Source: Planomonospora parontospora
Lineage (GTDB): Bacteria; Actinomycetota; Actinomycetes; Streptosporangiales; Streptosporangiaceae
Reading direction: 5' to 3'
DNA: 64,000 nt
NCBI GenBank assembly: GCA_014647935.1
Contig: BMQD01000019.1
Location: forward strand, 62,001-126,000
Both the position numbers and the translations under genes were made by a program. A model generated the notes under the pieces. The model was not told the DNA's origin, searched no databases, and was given only the letters and a program-made list of their open reading frames with translations. Below are positions 55,277 through 62,545 of this stretch, piece by piece (positions within the stretch are counted from its first letter, which is position 1; each line of letters opens with the position of its first letter).

Positions 55277-56290
55277 TCAGGCCGGCGAGGTGCTGGCCCT
55301 GATCACGAGCTCCGGCGGGACCACGAACGCTTCGCGGACCCACTGCTCGCGTGTCTCTATCCGCCGGAGCAGCACCTCGATGCTGCGCCGGCCCACCGCG
55401 GCGAAGTCCTGCCTGACCGTGGTGAGCGGCGGCGAGAAGAACTCCGACTCGGGGATGTCGTCGAAGCCGGCCACGCTGATCCGGCCGGGTACGCGCACCC
55501 CCTCCTCGGCGAACGCCCTCAGCACGCCGAGCGCCATCTGGTCGTTGGCCACGAACACCGCCGTGACGCCCTCCATCCCGGCCAGGCGCCGCCCGGCCTC
55601 GTATCCCGAACGCGGGCTCCAGTCACCGGACAGCACCTCGGGCGCCTCCCGGCCGGCGTCGGACAGCGCCGCCCGCCAGCCCTGGATCCGCCCTTCGGCC
55701 TCCAGCCAGTCCGACGGGCCGCTCACGTGCCAGACCGTCCCGTGGCCGAGTCCGAGCAGGTGCTCGGTGACCAGCCGGGCGCCTTCGACCTGGTCGACGC
55801 TGACCGTGGAGACGTCCCCGGCCTCGCCGCCCTCGACGGCCACCACGGGGATGCCCGCGGGCAGATCGGCCAGCGCACGGGCCGCCGACCGCTGCGGGGC
55901 GACCACGACGATGCCGTCGACGGCCTGCTCCGCCAGGTAGTCGAGCGCGTCGCGCACCCCTGCCCGGTCGATGGACTTGAGGCTGACGATGCTGACGAAG
56001 TAACCCGCCGCCCTGGCCGCCTGCTCGATGCCGTAGACGGTGCTCGCCGGGCCGTACAGGGTCGTATCGAAGCTGACGACGCCGAGCGTGCGCGAGTGCC
56101 TGGTGACGAGGGCGCGGGCCACGAGGTTGCGCCGGTAGCCCAGCCGGTCGATCGCGTCCATGACCCGGATGCGGGTCTCGGCGCGGACGTTGGGGTGGTC
56201 GTTGAGCACCCGCGAGACCGTCTGGTGCGAGACACCCGCCAGCCGGGCCACGTCCGCCATCACGGGCAGACGCTCCTTGCTCGGTGCCAC
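55277..56290 (-). CDS. LacI-family regulator of the arabinose locus
   Basis: 337 residues from GTG 56290, six bases after GGGGAG. The N-terminal helix-turn-helix is MADVARLAGVSHQTVSRVLNDHPNVRAETRIRV with the hinge helix LGYRRNLVARAL. The effector domain includes VVSFDTTLYGPASTVYGIEQAA, VFVANDQMALGVL and ISVAGFDDIPESEFFSPPLTT. It most likely binds the GTTAGCGYTMAC sites found at four places in the locus, including upstream of itself, and releases them with an arabinose-related inducer. The importer and araBDA genes follow on the same strand. Confidence 0.95.
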   Translation of the reverse strand: MAPSKERLPVMADVARLAGVSHQTVSRVLNDHPNVRAETRIRVMDAIDRLGYRRNLVARALVTRHSRTLGVVSFDTTLYGPASTVYGIEQAARAAGYFVSIVSLKSIDRAGVRDALDYLAEQAVDGIVVVAPQRSAARALADLPAGIPVVAVEGGEAGDVSTVSVDQVEGARLVTEHLLGLGHGTVWHVSGPSDWLEAEGRIQGWRAALSDAGREAPEVLSGDWSPRSGYEAGRRLAGMEGVTAVFVANDQMALGVLRAFAEEGVRVPGRISVAGFDDIPESEFFSPPLTTVRQDFAAVGRRSIEVLLRRIETREQWVREAFVVPPELVIRASTSPA

Positions 56291-56356
56291 GGGCGGCTCC
56301 CCTCGTCGGTTTCGAACGGCCTCGGGCGGGCTGCACCGGATGGCCTGGGACAGACT

Positions 56357-56368
56357 GTGAACGCTAAC
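56357..56368. promoter_or_regulatory. LacI-type operator copy 3, in the lacI promoter
   Basis: GTGAACGCTAAC, reverse complement of copies 1 and 4. It lies between a leftward TTGACG (56378-56383) and the lacI gene, so autoregulation is expected. Confidence 0.75.
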
Positions 56369-56445
56369 AACACGCCGCGTCAAGCATCTTCAGGATTACG
56401 GTCGTATCACATCCCGCCTGCGCGAAACCCGCTGTTAACCCGGTC

Positions 56446-56475
56446 TTGACGCGGGGCGCCCGGGGAGCCTTAGAT
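56446..56475 (+). promoter_or_regulatory. rightward promoter without an evident gene
   Basis: TTGACG at 56446-56451 and TTAGAT at 56470-56475 with an 18-base spacer, the best sigma-70-like pair in the window. Operator copy 4 begins 16 bases downstream, the arrangement of a repressed promoter. Confidence 0.5.
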
Positions 56476-56491
56476 GTTGGGAGTTCGCGTT

Positions 56492-56503
56492 GTTAGCGTT
56501 CAC
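56492..56503. promoter_or_regulatory. LacI-type operator copy 4
   Basis: GTTAGCGTTCAC, identical to copy 1, flanked by TGTT and ACATCACG as in copy 2. Confidence 0.75.
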
Positions 56504-56682
56504 ATCACGCGTCCGTCCACCCTGCGCCGGACGCGGTGCCCCGCCCGCTCCCGCGCGATCCGCGTGAGCGGACGACGCGGGAGCCGCGGCGTGCCGGCGG
56601 ATCCGGCCGGGGACCCCCGGGAACCGGTCCGGAACCTGCGCGGAGGGCTCCGGACCGGTCCGCGGGCCCGGCGACGGGCGGA

Positions 56683-57627
56683 TCAGCCGCCGTAGGCGGG
56701 GTGGCCGAACCCGACGATGGTGTCCATGGTGCGGGTGCGGGTCACGACCTTGTCGCTGATGTTCCCCTCCACGGTGGAGACCGAGCCGTCGGGGTTGACC
56801 CCGGTCACCAGGCCGATGTGGTCGATCGCCGAGATGCTGCGCGAACCCGCCCAGTCGAAGAAGACGAGGTCGCCGGCCTGCGGCTTGCGGTCGAACCGGC
56901 CCTGCTTCTTGAACCACTCCGCGTGCCAGGGGGTGTAGGCGAAGACTCCCATCTGCTTCTCCAGGCCGTGCTGGACGGCCACCCACGAAAGGAACATGTC
57001 GCACCAGGCCGCCCCGGCGAAGCCCTTCTGGTCGGTGTAGTCGTCGTACCAGGCTCCGTAGAAGGTCGTACCGTCCTTCCGCTCGCCCTCCCCGACCTTG
57101 CCGAGCGCCGTCGTGACGACCTGCCGCACCCTGGCGGCGGCCGTGCCGCCCGCGGCCTGCGTCCGGGCGTCCTGGGGGGCGGCCTCGGGCAACGGCAGCC
57201 CTCCGGCCTGCGTCCGGGCGCCTCCGGGCTGGAGCGGCTCGGGCAGCCGCAGGTCTCCGGACTGGAGCTCGGGCAGCCGCAGGCCTCCTCCCTCCAGCTG
57301 CGCCTGGACCTCGTCCAGTGCGGCCTGCCCGGGCAGCCGCAGCTCTCCGGCCTGCGCCCCGGTCCCGGTGGAGTCCGGCGTCCGGAGCGCGGTCTCCGCG
57401 GGCGGCTCCTGGGGGGTCCGTCTCTGGAGCGTCTCGATCCTGGACTCGATCTCGGCGATCCGGGACTGCATCTCCGCGAAGGGGGCCCCGCCCTGCTGGT
57501 CGTCGGCGACCGGGAGGGCGGCGGCGACGGCCGCCTCGGCGGGCAGCGCGGCGAATCCGGCGAGGGCGGTGAAGGCCAGGCCCGCGGAGAGGGTTCCGCG
57601 GTAGAAGACGCGTGACAGAGCGGACAA
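56683..57627 (-). CDS. secreted CHAP-domain cell-wall hydrolase-like protein
   Basis: 314 residues if started at TTG 57627, which has AAAGGGA upstream and opens directly into a signal peptide (TLSAGLAFTALAGFAALPAEA); an ATG at 57783 would add 52 residues ahead of it. A coiled-coil-like stretch MQSRIAEIESRIETLQRR follows, then a Pro/Gly-rich linker with repeated LRLPE/LPLPE, then a CHAP-type amidase domain with GAAWCDMFLSWVA (catalytic Cys) and AIDHIGLVTGV (His). CHAP enzymes cut peptide bonds in peptidoglycan. The function is predicted; the start codon is the uncertain point. Confidence 0.88.
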   Translation of the reverse strand: MSALSRVFYRGTLSAGLAFTALAGFAALPAEAAVAAALPVADDQQGGAPFAEMQSRIAEIESRIETLQRRTPQEPPAETALRTPDSTGTGAQAGELRLPGQAALDEVQAQLEGGGLRLPELQSGDLRLPEPLQPGGARTQAGGLPLPEAAPQDARTQAAGGTAAARVRQVVTTALGKVGEGERKDGTTFYGAWYDDYTDQKGFAGAAWCDMFLSWVAVQHGLEKQMGVFAYTPWHAEWFKKQGRFDRKPQAGDLVFFDWAGSRSISAIDHIGLVTGVNPDGSVSTVEGNISDKVVTRTRTMDTIVGFGHPAYGG

Positions 57628-57697
57628 GGACGCGTTCCCTTTCTGCTGCCCGCCGGAGGAGGACCCGCGCCGCGGCGGGCGGGGTCCGGTGGAAGGC

Positions 57698-57727
57698 TCC
57701 CGGCCGGGGGCGGCGCCCCGGCCGGGA
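57698..57727. terminator. strong hairpin upstream of the CHAP gene
   Basis: TCCCGGCCGGGG and its reverse complement (57698-57709, 57716-57727) give a perfect 12-bp stem with a six-base loop. It lies 71 bases upstream of the proposed start, so it may act as a leader attenuator rather than a gene-end terminator. Confidence 0.5.
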
Positions 57728-57885
57728 CTCGGCTCCGGCCTGCGGGCGAACGGCGGCCGGTGCACAACCTGTTGTCGCCTCACTGTTCGGCCGTCGCGAA
57801 CGGTTACTGAGGCAAATGAGAGGGTGACGTTCCGTAATGACCGGAGAGCGCATCCGAAGGCGTCTGGGATATATCGTCACGGAGT

Positions 57886-58566
57886 GTGAAGATTCAGCTC
57901 TCCCACCCCTGGCCGGAGACCGCCGCCGAGGCCGAGGCCGTACAGGACGCCCTGCGCGCCTCGCTCGACCTGGCCGGTCCCGGCCCCCGCCGTCCGGCGG
58001 CGGTCGCCGGAGTGGACGTCGCCTACGCCGGCGACCGGCTGGCCGCCGCGGTCGTCGTCCTCGACGCGGTGACCCACCGGGTCGTCGAGCAGGTCGCGGT
58101 GACCGGCCGGACCGCCTTCGAGTACGTCCCCGGACTGCTCGCCTTCCGCGAGCTGCCCTCCCTCACCGAGGCGCTGGAACGGCTCACCATCGTCCCCGAC
58201 CTGGTCGTCTGCGACGGGTACGGCCTGGCGCACCCGCGCCGCTTCGGTCTGGCCTGCCATCTGGGCGTGCTGACCGGCCTGCCCACCGTGGGCGTGGGCA
58301 AGACCGCGTTCGTCGGCTCCCACCGGGAGCCGGGCCGGGAGCGGGGGGCGTGGAGCGACCTGGTGCTGGACGGCGACGTCGTGGGGCGCGTGCTCCGCAC
58401 CCAGGACGGCGTCAAGCCGGTCTTCGTCTCCACCGGACACCGGATCGACCTGGAGACGGCCTGCCGGCACGTGCTGGCGCTCAGCCCCCGCTACCGGCTC
58501 CCGGAGACGACCCGGGCCGCCGACCGGCTCTCCCGGACCGCCCTGCGCGAGGCCGCCGGCGGCTAG
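57886..58566 (+). CDS. nfi: endonuclease V
   Basis: 226 residues, normal length for Nfi. Catalytic Asp in VAGVDVAYAGD, the substrate loop VCDGYGLAHPRRFGLACHLG with its second Asp, and GVGKTAFVG are all present. It nicks DNA near deoxyinosine and is a repair enzyme for deaminated purines. GTG 57886 gives the normal N terminus KIQLSHPWP. Its last four bases overlap the end of the convergent histidine kinase gene. Confidence 0.96.
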   Translation: MKIQLSHPWPETAAEAEAVQDALRASLDLAGPGPRRPAAVAGVDVAYAGDRLAAAVVVLDAVTHRVVEQVAVTGRTAFEYVPGLLAFRELPSLTEALERLTIVPDLVVCDGYGLAHPRRFGLACHLGVLTGLPTVGVGKTAFVGSHREPGRERGAWSDLVLDGDVVGRVLRTQDGVKPVFVSTGHRIDLETACRHVLALSPRYRLPETTRAADRLSRTALREAAGG

Positions 58567-59759
58567 CCGGCGGGCAGGGTGACGGTGAAGCGGCTGCCGG
58601 GGTCGGCCGGGGCGTAGGAGGCGTCGCCGCCGTGCGCGCGGGCCAGCTCGCGGGTGATCCACAGGCCCAGGCCGACCGAACCGCCGCCGGTGTCGGCGCT
58701 GCTGAAGCGGGAGAACAGCAGGGGGCGCTTGTCCTCGGGCACGCCGGCACCGTGATCGCGCACGTGCACGGCGAGCATGCCCCGCCCGTCGGGCGCCGCG
58801 CTGACCACGATCGGCGGGGCGCCGTGGCGGGCGGCGTTGGCGGTGAGGTTGACCAGCATCTGCTCCAGCCGCTGCGGGTCGGCCCGCACCGTGAGACCGT
58901 CGGGGACCTCGACCCGCACCGGGGTGCCGAGGTAGCCGACCGCCTCCTCCACGGCGGCGCGCAGGGGCACGGTGGTCAGGTCCAGGCGGAGGCCGCCGCG
59001 GCTGTCGAGGCGGTCGGCGTCCAGCAGGCCGGCCGCCAGCCGCCGGATCCGGCCGGTCTGCCGCAGCGCCACGGAGACGATCGAGTGCCGCTGCTCCGCG
59101 GGCAGCTCCCCCTCCTCGTCCAGGGTCTCCAGCGCGAACTGGACGGAGGTCAGCGGGGAGCGCACGTCGTGCGCCAGAGTGGCGCTCAGCGCGGCCCGCC
59201 AGCGCTCCATGCGGCGGATGGTCTCCCGGTCGCGGCGCTGGTGCTCCATCTGGCGGGCGATCAGCACGCCTACCCCTACCAGCGCGGGCACGAATGTCAC
59301 CGCGCCGGTGAGGGTCATCGGCCCCCGCTCGACGGCGAACAGCGGCACCAGGTAGGACGCGGCCACGAACGGGGACAGCGCCAGTACGGCCCGCACGGAG
59401 AAGTGCATGCCCGCCCAGACGGCCAGCAGCAGGTAGAACGGGGCCGTACCCGCCGTGCTCCCGCCGAACGCCCAGGTGGACAGGGCCAGGATCACCAGCG
59501 CGGGCAGGCTCAGCACCAGGGGGGCACGGGGGTCGGACCGGTGCCACGGAAGCCACCAGGCCAGGAGGGCCAGGACGGCCTGCACCGCGGCGAGCACCAC
59601 AAGCGCGGTCCGCTGCCCCGGGACCGACGGGATCCCGGCCAGCGACAGCCCCAGACCCAGGGCGAACATCAGCGCCATCTGCCGGGAGGCCGTCCGCGGA
59701 CCCTCTCCGAACAGCCCCCGGTCCGGCTCGCGCCCCTCGGTCACCGGCGCCCCCGGCAC
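58563..59759 (-). CDS. membrane sensor histidine kinase
   Basis: 398 residues. About five or six hydrophobic segments fill residues 30-165; then HisKA with LAHDVRSPLTSVQFALETL (phospho-His), and a HATPase domain with LVNLTANAARHG (N box), VRDHGAGVPEDK (G1), LFSRFSSADTGGGSVGLGLWI (F/G2). GTG 59759 or GTG 59744 may be the start. It is 35 bases downstream of the receiver gene on the same strand and is its likely partner. Confidence 0.93.
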   Translation of the reverse strand: MPGAPVTEGREPDRGLFGEGPRTASRQMALMFALGLGLSLAGIPSVPGQRTALVVLAAVQAVLALLAWWLPWHRSDPRAPLVLSLPALVILALSTWAFGGSTAGTAPFYLLLAVWAGMHFSVRAVLALSPFVAASYLVPLFAVERGPMTLTGAVTFVPALVGVGVLIARQMEHQRRDRETIRRMERWRAALSATLAHDVRSPLTSVQFALETLDEEGELPAEQRHSIVSVALRQTGRIRRLAAGLLDADRLDSRGGLRLDLTTVPLRAAVEEAVGYLGTPVRVEVPDGLTVRADPQRLEQMLVNLTANAARHGAPPIVVSAAPDGRGMLAVHVRDHGAGVPEDKRPLLFSRFSSADTGGGSVGLGLWITRELARAHGGDASYAPADPGSRFTVTLPAG

Positions 59760-59794
59760 GGACCCGTCAGCACGTCAGCGGACCCGCCCGCGTG

Positions 59795-60178
59795 TCAAAG
59801 ATGGGTCCCCGCCACGCGGGCCAGCAGGTCCTGCACGCGCGTCGCGAGGTCCTTGGGACTGAAAGGCTTGGTCATGTAGTCGTCGACGCCCGCCTCGAAC
59901 GCCTGCGTCACATCGTCCTGCTCCGATTTGGCCGACAGCATCAGCACCGCCACGTTCTGCCCCCCGGGCATCTCGCGCAGCCTGCGGCACACCTCGGGGC
60001 CGGACAGCCCCGGCATCATCCAGTCCAGGATCACAACGTCGGGCAGCTTCTCGGCCAGGGCCTCCATGGCCGCCAGACCGTCACCGGCCATCTTCACTTC
60101 GTGTCCGGCCTTCTTCAGCGCGAAACTGATCACGAACTGGATGTCCGTGTCGTCCTCCACCGTCAGAACCCTGGCCAT
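59795..60178 (-). CDS. single-domain response regulator
   Basis: 127 residues, all receiver: acidic pocket Asp9-Asp10, phospho-acceptor Asp52 in VVILDWMMPGLSG, LSAK and the conserved Lys in YMTKPFSP. There is no DNA-binding or enzymatic output domain, so it should act by protein contact, in the CheY/DivK manner. ATG 60178 has GGGGTGAG upstream. It is transcribed with the histidine kinase gene. Confidence 0.95.
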   Translation of the reverse strand: MARVLTVEDDTDIQFVISFALKKAGHEVKMAGDGLAAMEALAEKLPDVVILDWMMPGLSGPEVCRRLREMPGGQNVAVLMLSAKSEQDDVTQAFEAGVDDYMTKPFSPKDLATRVQDLLARVAGTHL

Positions 60179-60248
60179 GCACTCACCCCCCGACGAAGCA
60201 CATCCCCGGTAGGGACATTGCCCTGACCACTGACATTCATACCGCTCT

Positions 60249-60278
60249 CAGGCGCTTTGCACGAATTTGAAGCGCCTG
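60249..60278. promoter_or_regulatory. 9-bp inverted repeat in a divergent promoter region
   Basis: CAGGCGCTT (60249-60257) and AAGCGCCTG (60270-60278) with a 12-base AT-rich spacer, between the leftward receiver gene and the rightward P-loop kinase. Its position and spacing fit an operator better than a terminator. Confidence 0.5.
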
Positions 60279-60363
60279 CCCACCCCTCCGGAAGCGCCTC
60301 CCCGGGCCCGGATCCGGTGCGCCACACTGGAACGGACACCGGGCCCGAAGGGAGCGGCGAGCC

Positions 60364-60837
60364 GTGAGCCCCTGCGAGCTGGTGATCCTCATCGGCCTGC
60401 AGGGCGCGGGGAAGACCAGCTTCTACCACCGTACGCTCTCGGCGACCCACGCCCACGTGAGCAAGGACCACTTCCCCAACGCCCGCCGCCGCCAGGAGCG
60501 GCAGCTCCGGTTGGTCCGCGAGGCGCTGGAGGAGGGGCGCGACGTCGCCGTGGACAACACCAACCCCTCCCCCGAGGAGTGGCGGCCGCTCATCGAGGCG
60601 GCCCGGGAGTGCTCGGCGCGGGTCGTGGGCTGCTGGTTCCCGCCCGACCTGCCCGGCTGCCTGGAGCGCAACGCCGTACGGCGGGGGCGGGCCCGGGTCC
60701 CGGAGGTCGGCCTCTACGCCACGCTCAAGCGGCTGCGCCGTCCCCGCCTGGCGGACGGGTTCGACGAGCTGCGCACCGTCCGCTTCGACGGCCGCGGCGG
60801 GTTCGAGGTGGAGCCGCTGGAGGAGCGTCCGCCCTGA
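60364..60837 (+). CDS. P-loop kinase, polynucleotide-kinase-like
   Basis: 157 residues. Walker A GLQGAGKTS is at residues 11-19 near the N terminus, VSKDHFPNARRRQERQLRLVREALEEGRDVAVDNTNPSPEEWRPLI matches the AAA_33/PNKP-type kinase fold with the DNTN motif, and VVGCWFPPDLPGCLERNAVRRGRARVPE gives the Arg-rich lid. These proteins phosphorylate nucleic acid ends or small molecules; the substrate is not clear. GTG 60364 follows GGGAG. It is a single gene. Confidence 0.9.
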   Translation: MSPCELVILIGLQGAGKTSFYHRTLSATHAHVSKDHFPNARRRQERQLRLVREALEEGRDVAVDNTNPSPEEWRPLIEAARECSARVVGCWFPPDLPGCLERNAVRRGRARVPEVGLYATLKRLRRPRLADGFDELRTVRFDGRGGFEVEPLEERPP

Positions 60838-60988
60838 GCCGGGCCGGACCGTGCCACGGGGCGTGCCATGCGCCGTGCCGCTCCGGCGGGGAGGCCGGGA
60901 GACGGGACGGGACAGGCGCGCGATCCGCGGTTACCCTGAGATGAAGGTCAGGATAGTCCGCTTCGTCGGCTGTGCGGAGATGAAGGTC

Positions 60989-62488
60989 ATGACCATGCCT
61001 CGCGCGGGATCGGGCGTGCTGCGCCGCAAGCCCATCGAGCACCTGGACGAGCCGGAGGGCGGCAGCGGCGAGCAGCTCACCCGCGTGCTCGGGCTGTGGC
61101 AGCTCACCGCGATCGGGGTGGGCGGCATCATCGGCGCGGGCATCTTCACCCTGGCCGGTACGGTGGCCAACGGCACGGCCGGTCCCGCGGTCGTCGTGTC
61201 GTTCCTGATCGCCGGGATCGCCAGCGCGGCGGCGGCGCTCTCCTACGCGGAGTTCGCCGGGCTCATCCCGAAGGCCGGGTCGGCCTACACCTACGGCTAC
61301 GCGGTCCTCGGCGAGCTGGCGGGCTGGTTCATCGGCTGGGACCTGCTCCTGGAGTACACCGCGATCGTCGCCGTCGTCGCCATCGGCATCTCCGGCTACT
61401 TCTCGTTCCTCCTGACCGACCTGGGCGTGACCCTGCCCGCCTGGATGCTCGGGGCGCCGGGGACGGGCGAGGGGCACCGGGTGGACCTGTTCGCCGCGGC
61501 GCTCTGCCTGCTGATCGCCTGGCTGCTGACCCTCGGCATGAGGAACGCGGCCCGCTTCGAGACGGCCGTCGTCGCGCTGAAGGTCGCCGTGGTGCTGCTG
61601 GTCGTCGTCGTCGGCGTCTTCCACGTCGACTCCGCCAACTACACGCCGTTCTTCCCCTACGGCGTCGGCGGCGCCCTCACCGGGGCGGCCACCGTCTTCT
61701 TCGCGGTCTTCGGCTACGACGCGATGAGCACGGCGGCGGAGGAGTCCCGGGACGCGCAGCGCCACATGCCGAAGGCGATCGTGTACTCCCTCGTCATCTC
61801 GATGGTGCTCTACGTGCTGGCCTGCCTGGTGCTGACGGGCATGCAGCACCACTCGGAGATCGATCCGGAGAGCGGCTTCTCCTCGGCGTTCCAGTCGGTG
61901 GGCCTGCGCGGTCTGGCGGACGTGATCGCGGTCGGGGCGATCGTCGGCATCCTCACCGTGATGTTCACGTTCATGCTGGGCGTGACCCGCGTCTGGTTCG
62001 CGATGAGCCGGGACGGCCTGCTGCCGAAGTGGTTCGCCAGGACTCACCCCACCCGGCGCGTGCCGACGCGCGTGACCTGGATCGCGGGCGCCGTCTCCGC
62101 GCTCATCGCCGGGTTCCTGCCCATCGGGGAGGCGGCGGAGCTGACCAACATCGGCATCCTGCTCGCCTTCGCCGTCGTCTGCACGGCGGTGATCGTGCTC
62201 CGCTACCGGCGGCCCGACATGCCGCGGACCTTCCGCTGCCCGGGCATGCCGGTCGTGCCCGCGGTGGGCGTCGTCTTCTCCCTCTGGCTGATCACCTTCC
62301 TGCACTGGGAGACCTGGGCGCGCTTCGCGGTGTGGTTCGCCCTCGGGCTGGTCGTGTACTTCGGGTACTCCTACCGGCACTCCGCGCTGGCCCGGGCGGA
62401 GACCGCGGGCCCCGGGGGCCCGGGGTCCGGAGGATCGGGGTCCGGAGGATCGGGGTCCGGAGGATCGGGGTCCGGAGGCTCCGCCTGA
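60989..62488 (+). CDS. APC-family amino acid permease
   Basis: 499 residues, about twelve membrane segments. The family hallmark IGVGGIIGAGIFTLAGTVA follows an amphipathic lead, with FAVFGYDAMSTAAEESRDAQRHMPKAI as the conserved helix 6-7 loop and FAMSRDGLLPKWFARTHP near helix 8. This fits cationic amino acid transporters. Start choice: ATG 60989 has GGAG nine bases upstream; ATG 60980, 60995 and 60941 are also in frame, and a 13-base repeat has duplicated the ATG context 39 bases apart. The C-terminal tail is Gly/Ser-repetitive. Confidence 0.93.
   Translation: MTMPRAGSGVLRRKPIEHLDEPEGGSGEQLTRVLGLWQLTAIGVGGIIGAGIFTLAGTVANGTAGPAVVVSFLIAGIASAAAALSYAEFAGLIPKAGSAYTYGYAVLGELAGWFIGWDLLLEYTAIVAVVAIGISGYFSFLLTDLGVTLPAWMLGAPGTGEGHRVDLFAAALCLLIAWLLTLGMRNAARFETAVVALKVAVVLLVVVVGVFHVDSANYTPFFPYGVGGALTGAATVFFAVFGYDAMSTAAEESRDAQRHMPKAIVYSLVISMVLYVLACLVLTGMQHHSEIDPESGFSSAFQSVGLRGLADVIAVGAIVGILTVMFTFMLGVTRVWFAMSRDGLLPKWFARTHPTRRVPTRVTWIAGAVSALIAGFLPIGEAAELTNIGILLAFAVVCTAVIVLRYRRPDMPRTFRCPGMPVVPAVGVVFSLWLITFLHWETWARFAVWFALGLVVYFGYSYRHSALARAETAGPGGPGSGGSGSGGSGSGGSGSGGSA
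62421..62480 (+). repeat. four 15-bp tandem repeats encoding a GSGGS tail
   Basis: CGGGGTCCGGAGGAT repeated at 62421, 62436, 62451 and, with one change, 62466. In frame with the permease, it writes repeated Gly-Ser-Gly-Gly-Ser at the cytoplasmic C terminus. Confidence 0.9.
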
Positions 62489-62545
62489 CCGCCGCCTGAC
62501 CGCCGGAGACCACCGTGACACCGCGGAGCGTGACCCTGCGGCCCG

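Larger units (their letters stand above)
56291..56682. other. 392-base intergenic region with two operators and a rightward promoter
   Basis: Between the LacI start and the CHAP gene stop. It holds operator copies 3 and 4, a leftward TTGACG at 56378-56383 that fits the lacI promoter, and a rightward TTGACG/TTAGAT pair at 56446-56475. No credible coding sequence follows the rightward promoter; the remaining DNA to 56682 is GC-rich and may end the CHAP transcript. Confidence 0.6.

Noticed and set aside
57628-57885. Possible cyclic di-AMP (ydaO-type) riboswitch before the CHAP gene
   Set aside because: Cell-wall hydrolase genes of actinobacteria often have one, but I could not find its conserved core segments here; only GC hairpins are visible.
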